DNA from: Streptomyces sp. Tu6071 | GTDB lineage: Bacteria > Actinomycetota > Actinomycetes > Streptomycetales > Streptomycetaceae | Length of the DNA: 64,000 bases | Assembly (NCBI RefSeq): GCF_000213055.1 | Contig: NZ_CM001165.1 | Coordinates: forward strand, 2,193,445-2,257,444 | Direction of reading: 5' to 3' | Shown: one piece after another, positions 9,410-18,550 of the stretch | Layout: each line of letters starts with the position of its first letter | Position numbering within the stretch: the stretch's first letter is position 1 | Made by a program: the position numbers and the translations under genes | The notes under the pieces: generated by a model | What the model saw: the letters and a program-made list of their open reading frames with translations, nothing else | What the model was told of the DNA's origin: nothing | Databases searched by the model: none

Positions 9410-12400
9410 ATGTGGGGATTCAGGAACAGAACGCGCGCGGTGCGCGGAGCCGGGGCAGCCGCCCTGGTGCTGGCCGTGTGCGCGCTCGCCGTACCGCCCG
9501 CCTCCGCTGCCACGCGGCACGGACACGAGCACGGGCACGGGCACGGGCACGGGCACGGGACCGCGCTCGTCGCCGACCCGAGCCGCTACGTCGACCCGTT
9601 CATCGGAACGCAAAAGGGGACCGACTGGGAGAACACCTGGCCCGGCGTCACCGCGCCGTTCGGGATGATGCAGTTCAGCCCCGACACGACCGAGGGCCCG
9701 ACCGGGTACTCGTACGACTCGGACCGGATCAAGGGCTTCAGCCTCGACCACTTCTCGGGCGGCTGCTCCTCCTTCGGGAACATCCCGCTGCTCCCCGTGA
9801 CGGGCGCGATCGGCGAGAAGCCCGCTGAGCGGACCGAGCACTTCTCGCACGCGAAGGAGACGGCCGAGGCGGGCACGTACGAGGTGACGCTTGCCGATTC
9901 GGGGATCGACGTGTCGATCGGGGCGCGCACGCGCGCGGGCATCGCCTCGTTCACGTACCCGAAGGGCTCGCAGGCCCAGGTCCTCGTGAAGTCCGGTACG
10001 AGCCTGGGCGGTGACTACGCGGCCGAGGCGCACCTCGTCGGGGACCGCGAGGTGCGCGGCACCGTCACGCCGCACGGCCTGTGCAACAACAGCCGCTACA
10101 CGCTGCACTTCGACATCCGCTTCGACCGCCCGTTCACCGCGCACGGCACGTGGGACGGCGCGGGCGAGGTCACCGAGGGCGCCTCGAAGGCCGAAGGCGC
10201 GAACTCCGGCGCCTACCTCACCTTCGACACCTCGCGCGAGCGGCGGGTGACCGCCAAGGTCGGCATGTCGTACGTGAGCCAGGACGGCGCGGCGCGCAAC
10301 CTGACGACGGAGATACCGGGCTGGGACACCGCGAAGGTGCAGGCGCAGACGCGCGCGGACTGGCGCACGGCGCTGAAGAAGGTCGAGGTGGGCGGGGGTA
10401 CCGATGAGCAACTGACCACCTTCTACACCTCTTTGTACCGCTCCCTCCAGTCGCCGAGCGTCTTCGACGACGTCGACGGCCGCTACATCGGCTTCGACGA
10501 CAAGATCCGCGAGGTCGCCCCGGGGCACCACCAGTACGGCACGTTCTCGGACTGGGACATCTACCGCTCGCTCGCCCCGCTCCAGACGATGCTGTACCCC
10601 GGGCGCGCCGGCGACATGGCCAACTCGCTGCTCAGGGACGCCCAGCAGCAAGGGGGTTGGTGGCCGAAATGGCCCGCGCAGAACATGACGGGGAACGTCA
10701 TGAACGGCGACAACGGGGTGCCGCTCTTCGCGCAGTACGTCGCCTTCGGCGCGAAGGGCGTCGACATCAGGTCGGCGCTGCCGATCATGAAGAAGAACGC
10801 GACCGTGTCCGAGAAGGTCGGCTGGGGCTGGATCGCCCGGCCCGGCGTCGAGGACTACGTGCGGCTCGGCTACGCGCCCAACAACAGCGACTCGCAGGGC
10901 GATCACGGTCTCCAGGGCGCCTCGGAGACGCTGGAGTGGGCGATCGACGACTTCGCGATCTCCCGGCTCGCCGAGCGCGTCGGCGACAAGGCGACCGCAC
11001 GCGAGTACGCCAAGCGCGGCCAGAACTGGCAGAACATCTACGACCCCGCGACCGGCTACCTGCGCCCGCGCGACGACAACGGCTCCTTCCCGGCCGGTCC
11101 CGGCTTCGTCAAGCCGCCGGACACCGCCTTCGGGCAGGACGGCTACGACGAGGGCAACGCGGCGCAGTACAACTGGCTCGTCCCGCAGAACCTCGCCGGG
11201 CTCGTGACGGCGATGGGCGGCAAGGACAAGGTGATCCCGCGCCTCGACGCCTTCTTCAGGAAGCTCAACGCGGGCGGCAACGAGCCGTACGCGTGGATGG
11301 GCAACGAGATCGACACGGCCGCGCCGTGGGTCTACGACTACGTGGGCCAGCCGTGGAAGACCCAGGAGGTCGCCCGGCGCATGGTCAACGAGATCTACAC
11401 GACCGCGCCCGACGGGCTGCCGGGCAACGACGACAACGGGGCGCAGTCCTCGGTGTACGTGTGGGCGGCGCTCGGCATGATGCCCGCGACACCCGGCACC
11501 CCGGCCATCGCGCTCAACAGCCCGCTCTTCCCGCGCGCCGAGATCCACCTCGGCACGGGCCGCACGCTGAGCGTCAACGCCCCGAAGGCGGCGGCGAACG
11601 CCCCGTACGTGACGGGCGCGAAGCTCAACGGCCGGTCCTTCGAGTCGACTTCGCTGCCCGAGGACGTCGTGACGCGGGGCGGGAAACTCGACTTCTCGCT
11701 CGCGACGCGCCCCGACAAGCACTGGGCGACCTCCGCGAAGGCGGCGCCGCCGTCCTGGCGGACGTACGAGAAGTCCGCCGTCGGCTACCTCACGCCGAAC
11801 GGCACGCGGGTGACCGAGGCGGGCAAGGGCCTCAAGGGCACCGTGGGCGTCTCGGCGCTCGCGGGCCGGCCCGGCTCCGTACGGTGGACGGCCTCGACCG
11901 ACGACCCGCACGTGAAGGTCTCGCCGTCCTCCGGGACGCTGAGCCTGCGGCACGCGAGGACGGCCGAGGTGCCGGTCGCGATCAGCACCACGAAGGACAC
12001 GCCGTCCGGGTACCACCCGGTGAAGATCTCGTTCCGCACCTCCTCGGGCGAGGAACTGCCGGGCGGGGCCGTCGTGGTGACCGTGCCCGACGCGGACGGC
12101 ACGGCCACGGCGTGCGCGACGCTCGGCGCGGAGGACACCGAGTGCGGGCTGCGCGCCCGCGACAACGGTGACGGGCACTGGAACGTCGTCGAGAAGGCCG
12201 GCCGTTCCGGGCACGAGACGACGGACGGGTCCCCGTTCCAGTACTTCGACGTCGACAACACGACCGTTCCCGGCGGGAGTTACCGGGCGACCGTGAGCGT
12301 GGAGTACTTCGACCACGGCACGGGCGGCTGGAGCCTCCAGTACGACGCGGTGGGCGACGCCTACAAGTCGACGCCCGAGGTCGCGAAGACCGGGACCGAC

Positions 12401-12571
12401 ACCTGGAGGACGGCCGTGTTCGAGGTCGACGACGCGGCCTTCCACAACGGCGAGAACGGCGGCACCGATTTCCGGCTGGCGAACAGCGGGGACGCCGGGG
12501 TCGTCGGCAAGGTGACGGTCGCCACGGAGGGCGAGGGAGTACTGGCCCTCCACCTCTGCCCCGCCGCATAG
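9410..12571 (+). CDS. Secreted GH92 alpha-1,2-mannosidase-like protein
   Basis: The 1053-residue protein has a signal peptide ending near ASAATR. An unusual His-Gly run (HGHEHGHGHGHGHG) follows, then a GH92 domain beginning YVDPFIGTQKGTDWENTWPG. GH92 enzymes are calcium-dependent exo-mannosidases that use a single-displacement (inverting) mechanism. The conserved DHGLQGASETLEW and GNDDNGAQSSVYVW segments are present. After the catalytic part (to about residue 800) comes an Ig-like segment and a C-terminal beta domain (about 900-1053) that may bind carbohydrate. The ATG follows GGAGGAGAA. A longer open frame runs upstream but lacks a signal peptide. Likely substrates are mannans or mannosylated proteins outside the cell. 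A strong hairpin follows the stop. Confidence 0.93.
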   Translation: MWGFRNRTRAVRGAGAAALVLAVCALAVPPASAATRHGHEHGHGHGHGHGTALVADPSRYVDPFIGTQKGTDWENTWPGVTAPFGMMQFSPDTTEGPTGYSYDSDRIKGFSLDHFSGGCSSFGNIPLLPVTGAIGEKPAERTEHFSHAKETAEAGTYEVTLADSGIDVSIGARTRAGIASFTYPKGSQAQVLVKSGTSLGGDYAAEAHLVGDREVRGTVTPHGLCNNSRYTLHFDIRFDRPFTAHGTWDGAGEVTEGASKAEGANSGAYLTFDTSRERRVTAKVGMSYVSQDGAARNLTTEIPGWDTAKVQAQTRADWRTALKKVEVGGGTDEQLTTFYTSLYRSLQSPSVFDDVDGRYIGFDDKIREVAPGHHQYGTFSDWDIYRSLAPLQTMLYPGRAGDMANSLLRDAQQQGGWWPKWPAQNMTGNVMNGDNGVPLFAQYVAFGAKGVDIRSALPIMKKNATVSEKVGWGWIARPGVEDYVRLGYAPNNSDSQGDHGLQGASETLEWAIDDFAISRLAERVGDKATAREYAKRGQNWQNIYDPATGYLRPRDDNGSFPAGPGFVKPPDTAFGQDGYDEGNAAQYNWLVPQNLAGLVTAMGGKDKVIPRLDAFFRKLNAGGNEPYAWMGNEIDTAAPWVYDYVGQPWKTQEVARRMVNEIYTTAPDGLPGNDDNGAQSSVYVWAALGMMPATPGTPAIALNSPLFPRAEIHLGTGRTLSVNAPKAAANAPYVTGAKLNGRSFESTSLPEDVVTRGGKLDFSLATRPDKHWATSAKAAPPSWRTYEKSAVGYLTPNGTRVTEAGKGLKGTVGVSALAGRPGSVRWTASTDDPHVKVSPSSGTLSLRHARTAEVPVAISTTKDTPSGYHPVKISFRTSSGEELPGGAVVVTVPDADGTATACATLGAEDTECGLRARDNGDGHWNVVEKAGRSGHETTDGSPFQYFDVDNTTVPGGSYRATVSVEYFDHGTGGWSLQYDAVGDAYKSTPEVAKTGTDTWRTAVFEVDDAAFHNGENGGTDFRLANSGDAGVVGKVTVATEGEGVLALHLCPAA

Positions 12572-12580
12572 CGGGGCGGG

Positions 12581-12615
12581 GCGGGATGCGGGGGCTCGGC
12601 GCCCCCGCACCCCGC
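12581..12615 (+). terminator. Strong GC hairpin after the GH92 gene
   Basis: A 9-base perfect stem (TGCGGGGGC / GCCCCCGCA) around TCGGC is extended by about 5 further pairs. It starts 10 bases after the stop codon. There is no T-run. It abuts an interspersed repeat and the convergent dctA. Confidence 0.65.
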
Positions 12616-12619
12616 CTCC

Positions 12620-12665
12620 CGGGGCTCCGCCCCGGACCCCCGCTCCTCAAACGCCGGAGGGGCTG
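12620..12665. repeat. Interspersed Streptomyces repeat, copy A
   Basis: This 46-base GC-rich element contains a short palindrome (GGGGCTCCGCCCC) followed by GCTCCTCAAACGCCGGAGG. A near-identical copy lies in opposite orientation at 61353-61397, with about three differences. Similar elements are, to my knowledge, common between Streptomyces genes. This copy overlaps the 3' end of dctA and supplies its last codons and stop. Confidence 0.8.
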
Positions 12666-14059
12666 AGTTTCTCCGCCCGCGGCTCGGGCATCCCGGCCTC
12701 CGCCTCCGCCTCGTCGACCAGCGTCTTCTCGTCGAACGGCAGCTTCCCGGCGAGCACCTGGTCCACCCGCCCCTTGTCGATCTCCTTCGTCCACGTGCCG
12801 ATCAGCACCGTCGCCACCGCGTTCCCCGCGAAGTTCGTGAGGGCACGCGCCTCGCTCATGAAGCGGTCGATGCCGACGATGAGGCCGACGCCGTCGACGA
12901 GTTCGGGGCGGTGGGACTGGAGCCCGCCCGCGAGCGTCGCGAGACCGGCCCCCGTGACGCCCGCCGCGCCCTTCGAGGCGATGATCATGAAGACGAGCAG
13001 CGAGATCTGCTGGCCGATCGAGAGCGGCTGGTCCATCGCCTCGGCGACGAAGATCGACGCCATCGTGAGGTAGATCGCGGTGCCGTCGAGGTTGAAGGAG
13101 TAGCCGGTCGGGACGGTGATGCCGACGACCGGGCGCGAGACGCCGAGGTGCTCCATCTTCGCGATGAGGCGCGGCAGCGCGGACTCGGACGAGGAGGTGG
13201 AGAGGATCAGCAGGAACTCGCGGGCCAGGTACTTCAGGAGCAGCAGGATGTTGACGCGCGCGAAGACCCTGAGCAGCGCGCCGAGGACGAGCACGACGAA
13301 GAGCACGCACGTCACGTAGAAGCCGATCATGATGACCGCGAGCGACTTGAGCGCGTCCACGCCCGTCTCGCCGACCACGGCGGCCATCGCGCCGAAGGCG
13401 CCGACCGGGGCCGCCCACATGATCGTGGCCAGAACGCGGAAGACGAGCTTCTGGATGTGGCCGATGCCGCGCAGGACCGGCTCGCCGCTCCTGCCGAGCG
13501 CCTGGAGCGCGAAGCCGACGAGGAGGGCCACCAGGAGCGTCTGGAGGACCTTCTCGCTCGTGAACGCCGAGACGAGCGTCGTCGGGATGATGCCGAGGAG
13601 GAAGTCGACGGTCGACTCGGGGGCCTTGGGGGCCTGCGCGGCGCCGACCTCCCGCACCGACTCGGTCAGGTGGAGGCCCTGGCCGGGCTCCAGGAGGTTG
13701 CCGACGAGGATGCCGATCGCGAGCGCCACGGTCGACATCACGAGGAAGTAGCCGAGCGCGAGCCCGCCCACGGCACCGACCTTCGCGGCCTTGCGCACCG
13801 AACCGATGCCGAGCACGATCGTGCAGAAGATGATCGGCGAGATCATCATCTTGATCAGGTTCACGAAGCCGGTACCGAGCGGCTTCAGCTCGACGGCCAC
13901 ACCGGGCGCGGCGAAGCCGAGGATGATCCCGAGGATCACGGCGCCGATCACGGCGAGGTAGAGGTAGTGGCTCTTGTCACGGCGTCCCGGCGCGGCGGGC
14001 GGCGGGGTCGCGGGCCCGTGTCCCTCGGGCTCGGGGGCTGCTGCCTCGGTGGCTGACAC
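12647..14059 (-). CDS. dctA: C4-dicarboxylate:cation symporter DctA
   Basis: A 470-residue member of the dicarboxylate/amino acid:cation symporter family (SLC1-like), which imports succinate, fumarate and malate using a cation gradient. A Pro/Ala-rich cytoplasmic N-terminus (about 30 residues) precedes eight membrane helices and two re-entrant loops. Family signatures include FVNLIKMMISPIIF, the Ser-rich loop LSTSSSESALPRL and GYSFNLDGTAIYL near the substrate site. The GTG at 14059 follows AGGAGGAACCC. The upstream in-frame extension to 14455 is antisense to the sensor kinase and not real. It is divergent from a CitA/DcuS-type two-component system that probably controls it. The last residues (LSPSGV) come from an interspersed repeat. 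Confidence 0.95.
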   Translation of the reverse strand: MSATEAAAPEPEGHGPATPPPAAPGRRDKSHYLYLAVIGAVILGIILGFAAPGVAVELKPLGTGFVNLIKMMISPIIFCTIVLGIGSVRKAAKVGAVGGLALGYFLVMSTVALAIGILVGNLLEPGQGLHLTESVREVGAAQAPKAPESTVDFLLGIIPTTLVSAFTSEKVLQTLLVALLVGFALQALGRSGEPVLRGIGHIQKLVFRVLATIMWAAPVGAFGAMAAVVGETGVDALKSLAVIMIGFYVTCVLFVVLVLGALLRVFARVNILLLLKYLAREFLLILSTSSSESALPRLIAKMEHLGVSRPVVGITVPTGYSFNLDGTAIYLTMASIFVAEAMDQPLSIGQQISLLVFMIIASKGAAGVTGAGLATLAGGLQSHRPELVDGVGLIVGIDRFMSEARALTNFAGNAVATVLIGTWTKEIDKGRVDQVLAGKLPFDEKTLVDEAEAEAGMPEPRAEKLSPSGV

Positions 14060-14149
14060 GGGTTCCTCCTGGTGACGTCGTCGTCTGGGCGGGCGCGGGA
14101 GACTGCGGCTCGCTCCGCACGCCGGGCTGCGGCGACTATCCCGTACGGT

Positions 14150-14163
14150 GTGACCGGCGTCAC
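14150..14163. promoter_or_regulatory. Inverted repeat GTGAC-CGGC-GTCAC in the dctA/sensor-kinase gap
   Basis: A perfect 5+4+5 palindrome lies midway between the divergent dctA and sensor-kinase genes, next to a second half-site-like GGTCATTAAGGTC. It is a candidate binding site for the adjacent CitB-type response regulator. Confidence 0.35.
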
Positions 14164-14237
14164 TGTTTCGGTCATTAAGGTCGCGCGGACCTGCCCCGGA
14201 GGCTGCGGACCGCGCCCGGCGTGGGCACACTGGCCCG

Positions 14238-15857
14238 ATGCGTCTCCCCCGCCCCCGGAGCCTGGCCGGCCAGCTCTTCGCGATGCAGGTGCTCCTCGTG
14301 GCACTCGTCGTCGCGGGCTGCGCGCTCTTCACGTACGTGAGCGACCGCCGCCAGGCGCGTACCGCCGCCGAGCGCCAGGTCACCGCCGCCGCGCTCGCGA
14401 TCGCCGCCGCGCCCACCGTGCGCGAGGCGGTCGGCGCGCCCGAGCCGACCCGCACCCTCCAGCCCTACGCGGAGAAGGTCCGCCGCGAGGCCGACCTCAC
14501 CTTCGTGACGATCATGTCCCCCGACGGCATCCGCTACACGCACCCGACGCCGGACCGGATAGGCGAGCGCTTCCTCGGTCACCGCGCCGAGGCGCTGCGC
14601 GGGCGGACGTTCTCGGAGACGTACCGGGGCACGCTCGGGGTCTCGGTACGGGTCGTGACCCCGGTCAAGGAGGGCGACCGCGTCACGGGGCTCGTGAGCG
14701 CGGGGATAGACGTCACGGCGATCAGCGAACGCCTGCGCCACCAGGTGCTGCTGCTCCTCGTGACGGCCGCGGCGGCCCTGCTGCTCGGCGGGACCGGCAC
14801 GTACGTCATCAACCGGCGGCTGCGGCGGCACACCCACGGCATGAACGCGACCGAACTCGCCCTCGTGCACGACTACCACGAGGCCGCGCTGCACGCCGTG
14901 CGCGAAGGGCTGCTCCTGCTCGACGGGCGCCGGGCCGTGGCCCTGCTCAACGACGGGGCGCGCGAACTGCTCGGGCTGCCGCCCGGCACGTATGTCGGGC
15001 GCCCCATCGCCGAGTTGGGGCTCCCGCGCGGGCTCACCGGGGCGCTGCTCGCCTCGGAGCCCCGCGTGGACGAGGTGCACCTCACCGAGGAGCGCGTCCT
15101 CGTCGTCAACACCTCGCCCGTGTCCGGGGGGCAGCGCTCGGGGACGGTCGTGACCCTGCGGGACCACACCGAACTGCGCGCGCTGATGGGCGAGCTGGAC
15201 GCCGAGCGGAGCTTCGGCAAGGCGCTGCGGGCGCAGGCGCACGAGGCGGCGAACCGGCTGCACACGGTCGTCTCGCTCGTCGAACTCGGGCGCCCGGACG
15301 AGGCGGTGGAGTTCGCGACGTCCGAACTGGAGCTGGCCCAGGCGCTCACGGACCGCATGACCGGCGCGGTCCGCGAACCGGTGCTCGCCGCGCTGCTGCT
15401 GGGCAGGACGGCGTACGCGCACGAGCACGGCGTCGAGCTGGTCCTGAGCGAGGACAGCGGTCTCGACGACGGGCTGCTCCCCGCGAGCCTGCCGCCGCGC
15501 GACCTCGTGACGATCCTCGGCAACCTCGTCGACAACGCGGTGGAGGCCGCGCAGGGCACCCCGGGCGCGCGGGTCACGGTCACCGCGCGCGCCGAACACA
15601 CCACCGAGGGGGACGAGTTGCTGCTCCGCGTCACCGACAACGGCCCCGGGCTCGATCCCGCGCACATCGAGGACGCCTTCCGCGACGGCTGGTCGACGAA
15701 GGCCGCCGAGCCGGGCGCGCACGGCCTCGGGCTCGCGCTCGTCCGCCAGGCGGCCGGGCGCGCGGGCGGCATCGTGGCGGCCCGCCGCGACACGGGCGGG
15801 GGCGCCGAGTTCACCGTGCGGCTGCCGCTCGCGCTCTCCGCCGGGGGGACGCGATGA
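14238..15857 (+). CDS. CitA/DcuS-type sensor histidine kinase
   Basis: A 539-residue membrane sensor kinase. An N-terminal helix (about 10-32) is followed by an extracytoplasmic PDC/Cache-like domain to about 160 (FVTIMSPDGIRYTHPT, GVSVRVVTPVKEG), which in this family binds citrate or C4-dicarboxylates. A second helix near 168-188, a PAS domain, the phospho-acceptor region QAHEAANRLHTVVSL and an HATPase_c domain (NLVDNAVEAA, DNGPGLD, GLGLALV) follow. The stop overlaps the regulator's start (ATGA), so the two are translationally coupled. The divergent position next to dctA suggests dicarboxylate sensing, but the ligand is inferred. Confidence 0.93.
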   Translation: MRLPRPRSLAGQLFAMQVLLVALVVAGCALFTYVSDRRQARTAAERQVTAAALAIAAAPTVREAVGAPEPTRTLQPYAEKVRREADLTFVTIMSPDGIRYTHPTPDRIGERFLGHRAEALRGRTFSETYRGTLGVSVRVVTPVKEGDRVTGLVSAGIDVTAISERLRHQVLLLLVTAAAALLLGGTGTYVINRRLRRHTHGMNATELALVHDYHEAALHAVREGLLLLDGRRAVALLNDGARELLGLPPGTYVGRPIAELGLPRGLTGALLASEPRVDEVHLTEERVLVVNTSPVSGGQRSGTVVTLRDHTELRALMGELDAERSFGKALRAQAHEAANRLHTVVSLVELGRPDEAVEFATSELELAQALTDRMTGAVREPVLAALLLGRTAYAHEHGVELVLSEDSGLDDGLLPASLPPRDLVTILGNLVDNAVEAAQGTPGARVTVTARAEHTTEGDELLLRVTDNGPGLDPAHIEDAFRDGWSTKAAEPGAHGLGLALVRQAAGRAGGIVAARRDTGGGAEFTVRLPLALSAGGTR

Positions 15858-16537
15858 GCGAGGACGTACGGGTCCTCGTCGTCGAGGACGAGACCGTCGC
15901 CGCCGACGCGCACCGTCTGTACGTGGAGCGGGTGCCGGGCTTCACCGTCGCCGCGGTCGCGCACTCGGCGGCAGCCGCGCGCCGCGCCCTGGAGCGCACG
16001 CCGATCGACCTCGTGCTCCTCGACCTCTACCTGCCCGACGGGCACGGGCTCCAGTTGCTGCGCGGGCTGCGCTCGGCGGGGCACCGCGCGGACGTCATCG
16101 CGGTCACGTCCGCGCGGGACCTCGCGGTGGTGCGCGAAGGGGTCTCGCTCGGGGTCGTGCAGTACGTACTCAAGCCCTTCACGTTCGCGACGCTGCGCGA
16201 CCGGCTCACGCGGTACGGGGAGTTCAGGGCGGCGGCTGGCGAGGCGGCGGGCCAGGACGACGTGGACCGCGCCCTCGCCGCGCTGCGCGCCCCGCGCCCG
16301 GCCGACCCGCCGAAGGGGCTGAGCGCCCCGACCCTGGACCGCGTCACCCAGGCGCTGCGCGCGGCGGGCGAGGACGGCCTCACCGCGCAGTCGACGGCGG
16401 ATCTCGCGGGCCTCTCGCGCATCACGGCCCGCCGCTACCTCGAACACCTCGTCACCACGGGCCTCGCGACCCGCGCCCCGCGCTACGGGCAGGTGGGGCG
16501 CCCGGAGTTGCACTACCGCTGGGAGGCGCGGGGCTGA
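15854..16537 (+). CDS. CitB/DcuR-type response regulator
   Basis: A 227-residue regulator paired with the kinase just upstream. The receiver domain shows the acidic pair in VVEDE, the phospho-acceptor Asp 57 in LLDLYLPDG and Lys in VLKPFTF. The C-terminal part has a helix-turn-helix (TAQSTADLAGLSRITARRYL) of the type found in CitB/DcuR. The start is an ATG within ATGA, and the product length matches the family. It probably activates the divergent dctA. It ends 4 bases from the stop of the convergent SnoaL-like gene, so there is no room for a separate terminator. Confidence 0.93.
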   Translation: MSEDVRVLVVEDETVAADAHRLYVERVPGFTVAAVAHSAAAARRALERTPIDLVLLDLYLPDGHGLQLLRGLRSAGHRADVIAVTSARDLAVVREGVSLGVVQYVLKPFTFATLRDRLTRYGEFRAAAGEAAGQDDVDRALAALRAPRPADPPKGLSAPTLDRVTQALRAAGEDGLTAQSTADLAGLSRITARRYLEHLVTTGLATRAPRYGQVGRPELHYRWEARG

Positions 16538-16541
16538 CGCC

Positions 16542-16934
16542 TCAGGCGGAGGCGGCCTCGCGCGCGATCCGCTCGAACTGGGCCCCCATGGCCTCGGCGA
16601 GCGCCCGCGCGCCGGAGAGCGGGCGGACCATGACGGTGAACTCGTCGATGAGCCCCGCCTCGTTCACGTGCAGGAAGTCGCAGCCGGTCAGCTCGCGCTC
16701 CCCGACACGCGTCGCGAAGACGAGGGCGTGATCGGCCCCGTCCGCCTCCCCGATCTCCTTCACGTACCGGAAGTCCTCGAAGACGCGGAGCACCCCGCGC
16801 AGGATCGCGGCGGTGATCGCCCTGCCCTGGTACGGCTTGTGGACGACCGGACTGGTGAACACGACGTCCTCGGCGAGCAGGGCCTCGACGGCGTGCATGT
16901 CACGGGCCTCGACGGCCGCACGGAAGGCGCGCAC
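16542..16934 (-). CDS. SnoaL/NTF2-like protein
   Basis: A 130-residue protein with the cone-shaped NTF2-like fold: an initial helix (FRAAVEARDMHAVEALLAEDVVF), the AEDVVFTSP strand and a C-terminal sheet (GCDFLHVNEAGLIDEFTVMVRP). Members range from polyketide cyclases to binding proteins without known activity, so no reaction can be assigned. The GTG start is preceded by AGGAGATTCC. It is transcribed leftward, convergent with the response regulator. Confidence 0.75.
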   Translation of the reverse strand: MRAFRAAVEARDMHAVEALLAEDVVFTSPVVHKPYQGRAITAAILRGVLRVFEDFRYVKEIGEADGADHALVFATRVGERELTGCDFLHVNEAGLIDEFTVMVRPLSGARALAEAMGAQFERIAREAASA

Positions 16935-17117
16935 GGAATCTCCTCTTCACCGGGGAGGGGCAGCAGTGGCGCCACCCTAGTTCCGGGCCGGGCCGCGCGG
17001 CCACGGGCCGCCGGGCCGATCCGGGCGGCCACGAGCCGCCGGGCGACCGCGGGGACACCCCGCCCCGCCACCACAGCCAGGCCCCGCCGCCCGTCCGCCG
17101 GTCCCCGCGTCACCGGC

Positions 17118-18143
17118 CTAGAAGACCGACTCCGCCTCTTCCATCCGCTCCCTCGGCACCGTCTTCAGCGCCGTCACCGCCTCCGCGAGCGGGACCATCA
17201 CGACGTCCGTGCCGCGCAGTGCCGTCATGTTGCCGAAGTCGCCGCGGTGGGCGGCCTCGACGGCGTACCAGCCGAAGCGCGTGGCGAGGACGCGGTCGTA
17301 GGCGGTGGGGGTGCCGCCGCGCTGGACGTGGCCGAGGATGACCGGGCGGGCCTCCTTGCCGAGGCGCGATTCGAGTTCGTAGGCGAGCGCGGTGCCGATG
17401 CCGCGGAAGCGCTCGTGGCCGAACTGGTCGATCTCGCCCTTGCCGTAGTCCATCGTCCCGGCCGCCGGGTGCGCGCCCTCGGCGACGCAGATGACGGCGA
17501 ACTTCTTGCCGCGCGCGAAGCGTTCCTCGACCATCTTCACGAGGTCGGCCGGGTCGAAGGGCCGCTCGGGCAGGCAGATGCCGTGCGCGCCGCCCGCCAT
17601 GCCCGACTCCAGGGCGATCCAGCCCGCGTGCCGCCCCATGACCTCGACGACCATGACCCGCTGGTGGGACTCGGCCGTGGTCTTGAGGCGGTCGATCGCC
17701 TCGGTCGCGACGCCGACGGCGGTGTCGAAGCCGAAGGTGCGGTCGGTCGAGGAGATGTCGTTGTCGATCGTCTTCGGCACGCCGACGACCGGCATCCCGC
17801 TCTCGGAGAGCATCCGCGCGGCGGTCAGGGTGCCCTCGCCGCCGATCGGGATGAGGACGTCGATGCCGAGTTCGCGGGCGAGTTCGGGCGCGTTGGCGCA
17901 GGCTTCGGCGAGCCGCCCGCGCTCCAGACGGGCCGAGCCGAGGATCGTGCCGCCGCGGGCGAGGATGCCGCTCACCGCGTCGAGGTCGAGTTCGCGGTAG
18001 TGCCGGTCGAGCAGGCCCTTGTACCCGTCCTCGAACCCGATCACCTCGTCACCGTGGTGCGTGACGGCGCGGTGCACGACCGACCGGATCACTGCGTTGA
18101 GGCCCGGACAGTCGCCGCCTGCGGTGAGAATTCCGATGCGCAT
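17118..18143 (-). CDS. pfkA: ATP-dependent 6-phosphofructokinase
   Basis: A 341-residue phosphofructokinase that converts fructose 6-phosphate to the 1,6-bisphosphate with ATP in glycolysis. Visible motifs are GGDCPGLNAVIRS (nucleotide loop), IGGEGTLTAA (Gly at the position that separates ATP- from PPi-dependent enzymes), PKTIDNDI with the catalytic Asp, and the sugar-phosphate loop VMGRHAGWIA. The ATG at 18143 is preceded by AGGAGAA. The longer in-frame extension upstream is not supported. It is divergent from pta-ackA, the order I recall for pfkA2-pta-ackA-pyk2 of S. coelicolor. Confidence 0.96.
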   Translation of the reverse strand: MRIGILTAGGDCPGLNAVIRSVVHRAVTHHGDEVIGFEDGYKGLLDRHYRELDLDAVSGILARGGTILGSARLERGRLAEACANAPELARELGIDVLIPIGGEGTLTAARMLSESGMPVVGVPKTIDNDISSTDRTFGFDTAVGVATEAIDRLKTTAESHQRVMVVEVMGRHAGWIALESGMAGGAHGICLPERPFDPADLVKMVEERFARGKKFAVICVAEGAHPAAGTMDYGKGEIDQFGHERFRGIGTALAYELESRLGKEARPVILGHVQRGGTPTAYDRVLATRFGWYAVEAAHRGDFGNMTALRGTDVVMVPLAEAVTALKTVPRERMEEAESVF

Positions 18144-18550
18144 CGTGCTGTTCTCCTGCTCGCTTACTAGAGGTGCGCGGGGGTTGAGAGGACGGGAAGG
18201 ACGCGAAGAACGCGGATGGTCGGTGCGGGTTCCCCCTGAACTCGGGCCGATTCTCGCACGCCCGTGGAAAGCCCGGAACATACGTCCGTCCCGGGGGCGC
18301 GCGTTTACCGGTGCCGGAGCGGAACAACGGCAGGGGGCGTGCGGAAATACGGACGCGCCGGGGGACCGCGCGGGCGGCATACCGAGTGCTGTGGGTAGTG
18401 TCAAGGGGGCAGGTTCAGCAGATCAGGTGTTTTTGTCCTATGAGTTCTCCGGCATTCTCTTGCGCTTCGCGCGGGATGTCGAGAACGATTCCGGGGGCGC
18501 TCTGATGAGTGCTCCTGAATTCGTATGAGTAGGGAAACGGAGAAATACCG
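18144..18550. promoter_or_regulatory. 407-base divergent promoter region between pfkA and pta
   Basis: The right half is noticeably AT-richer than its surroundings, consistent with promoters. It contains three short chained ORFs leading into pta (18440-18505, 18505-18528, 18525-18572), described separately. I see no clear operator palindrome. Confidence 0.5.

Noticed and set aside
12647..14455. 602-residue version of DctA
   Set aside because: The extra N-terminal 132 residues are antisense to the kinase gene and lack similarity; the GTG at 14059 has an ideal AGGAGG.
14072..16537. Single 821-residue plus-strand ORF covering the kinase and regulator
   Set aside because: Only its last 227 residues are real (the regulator). 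The rest is a shifted frame of the kinase gene.
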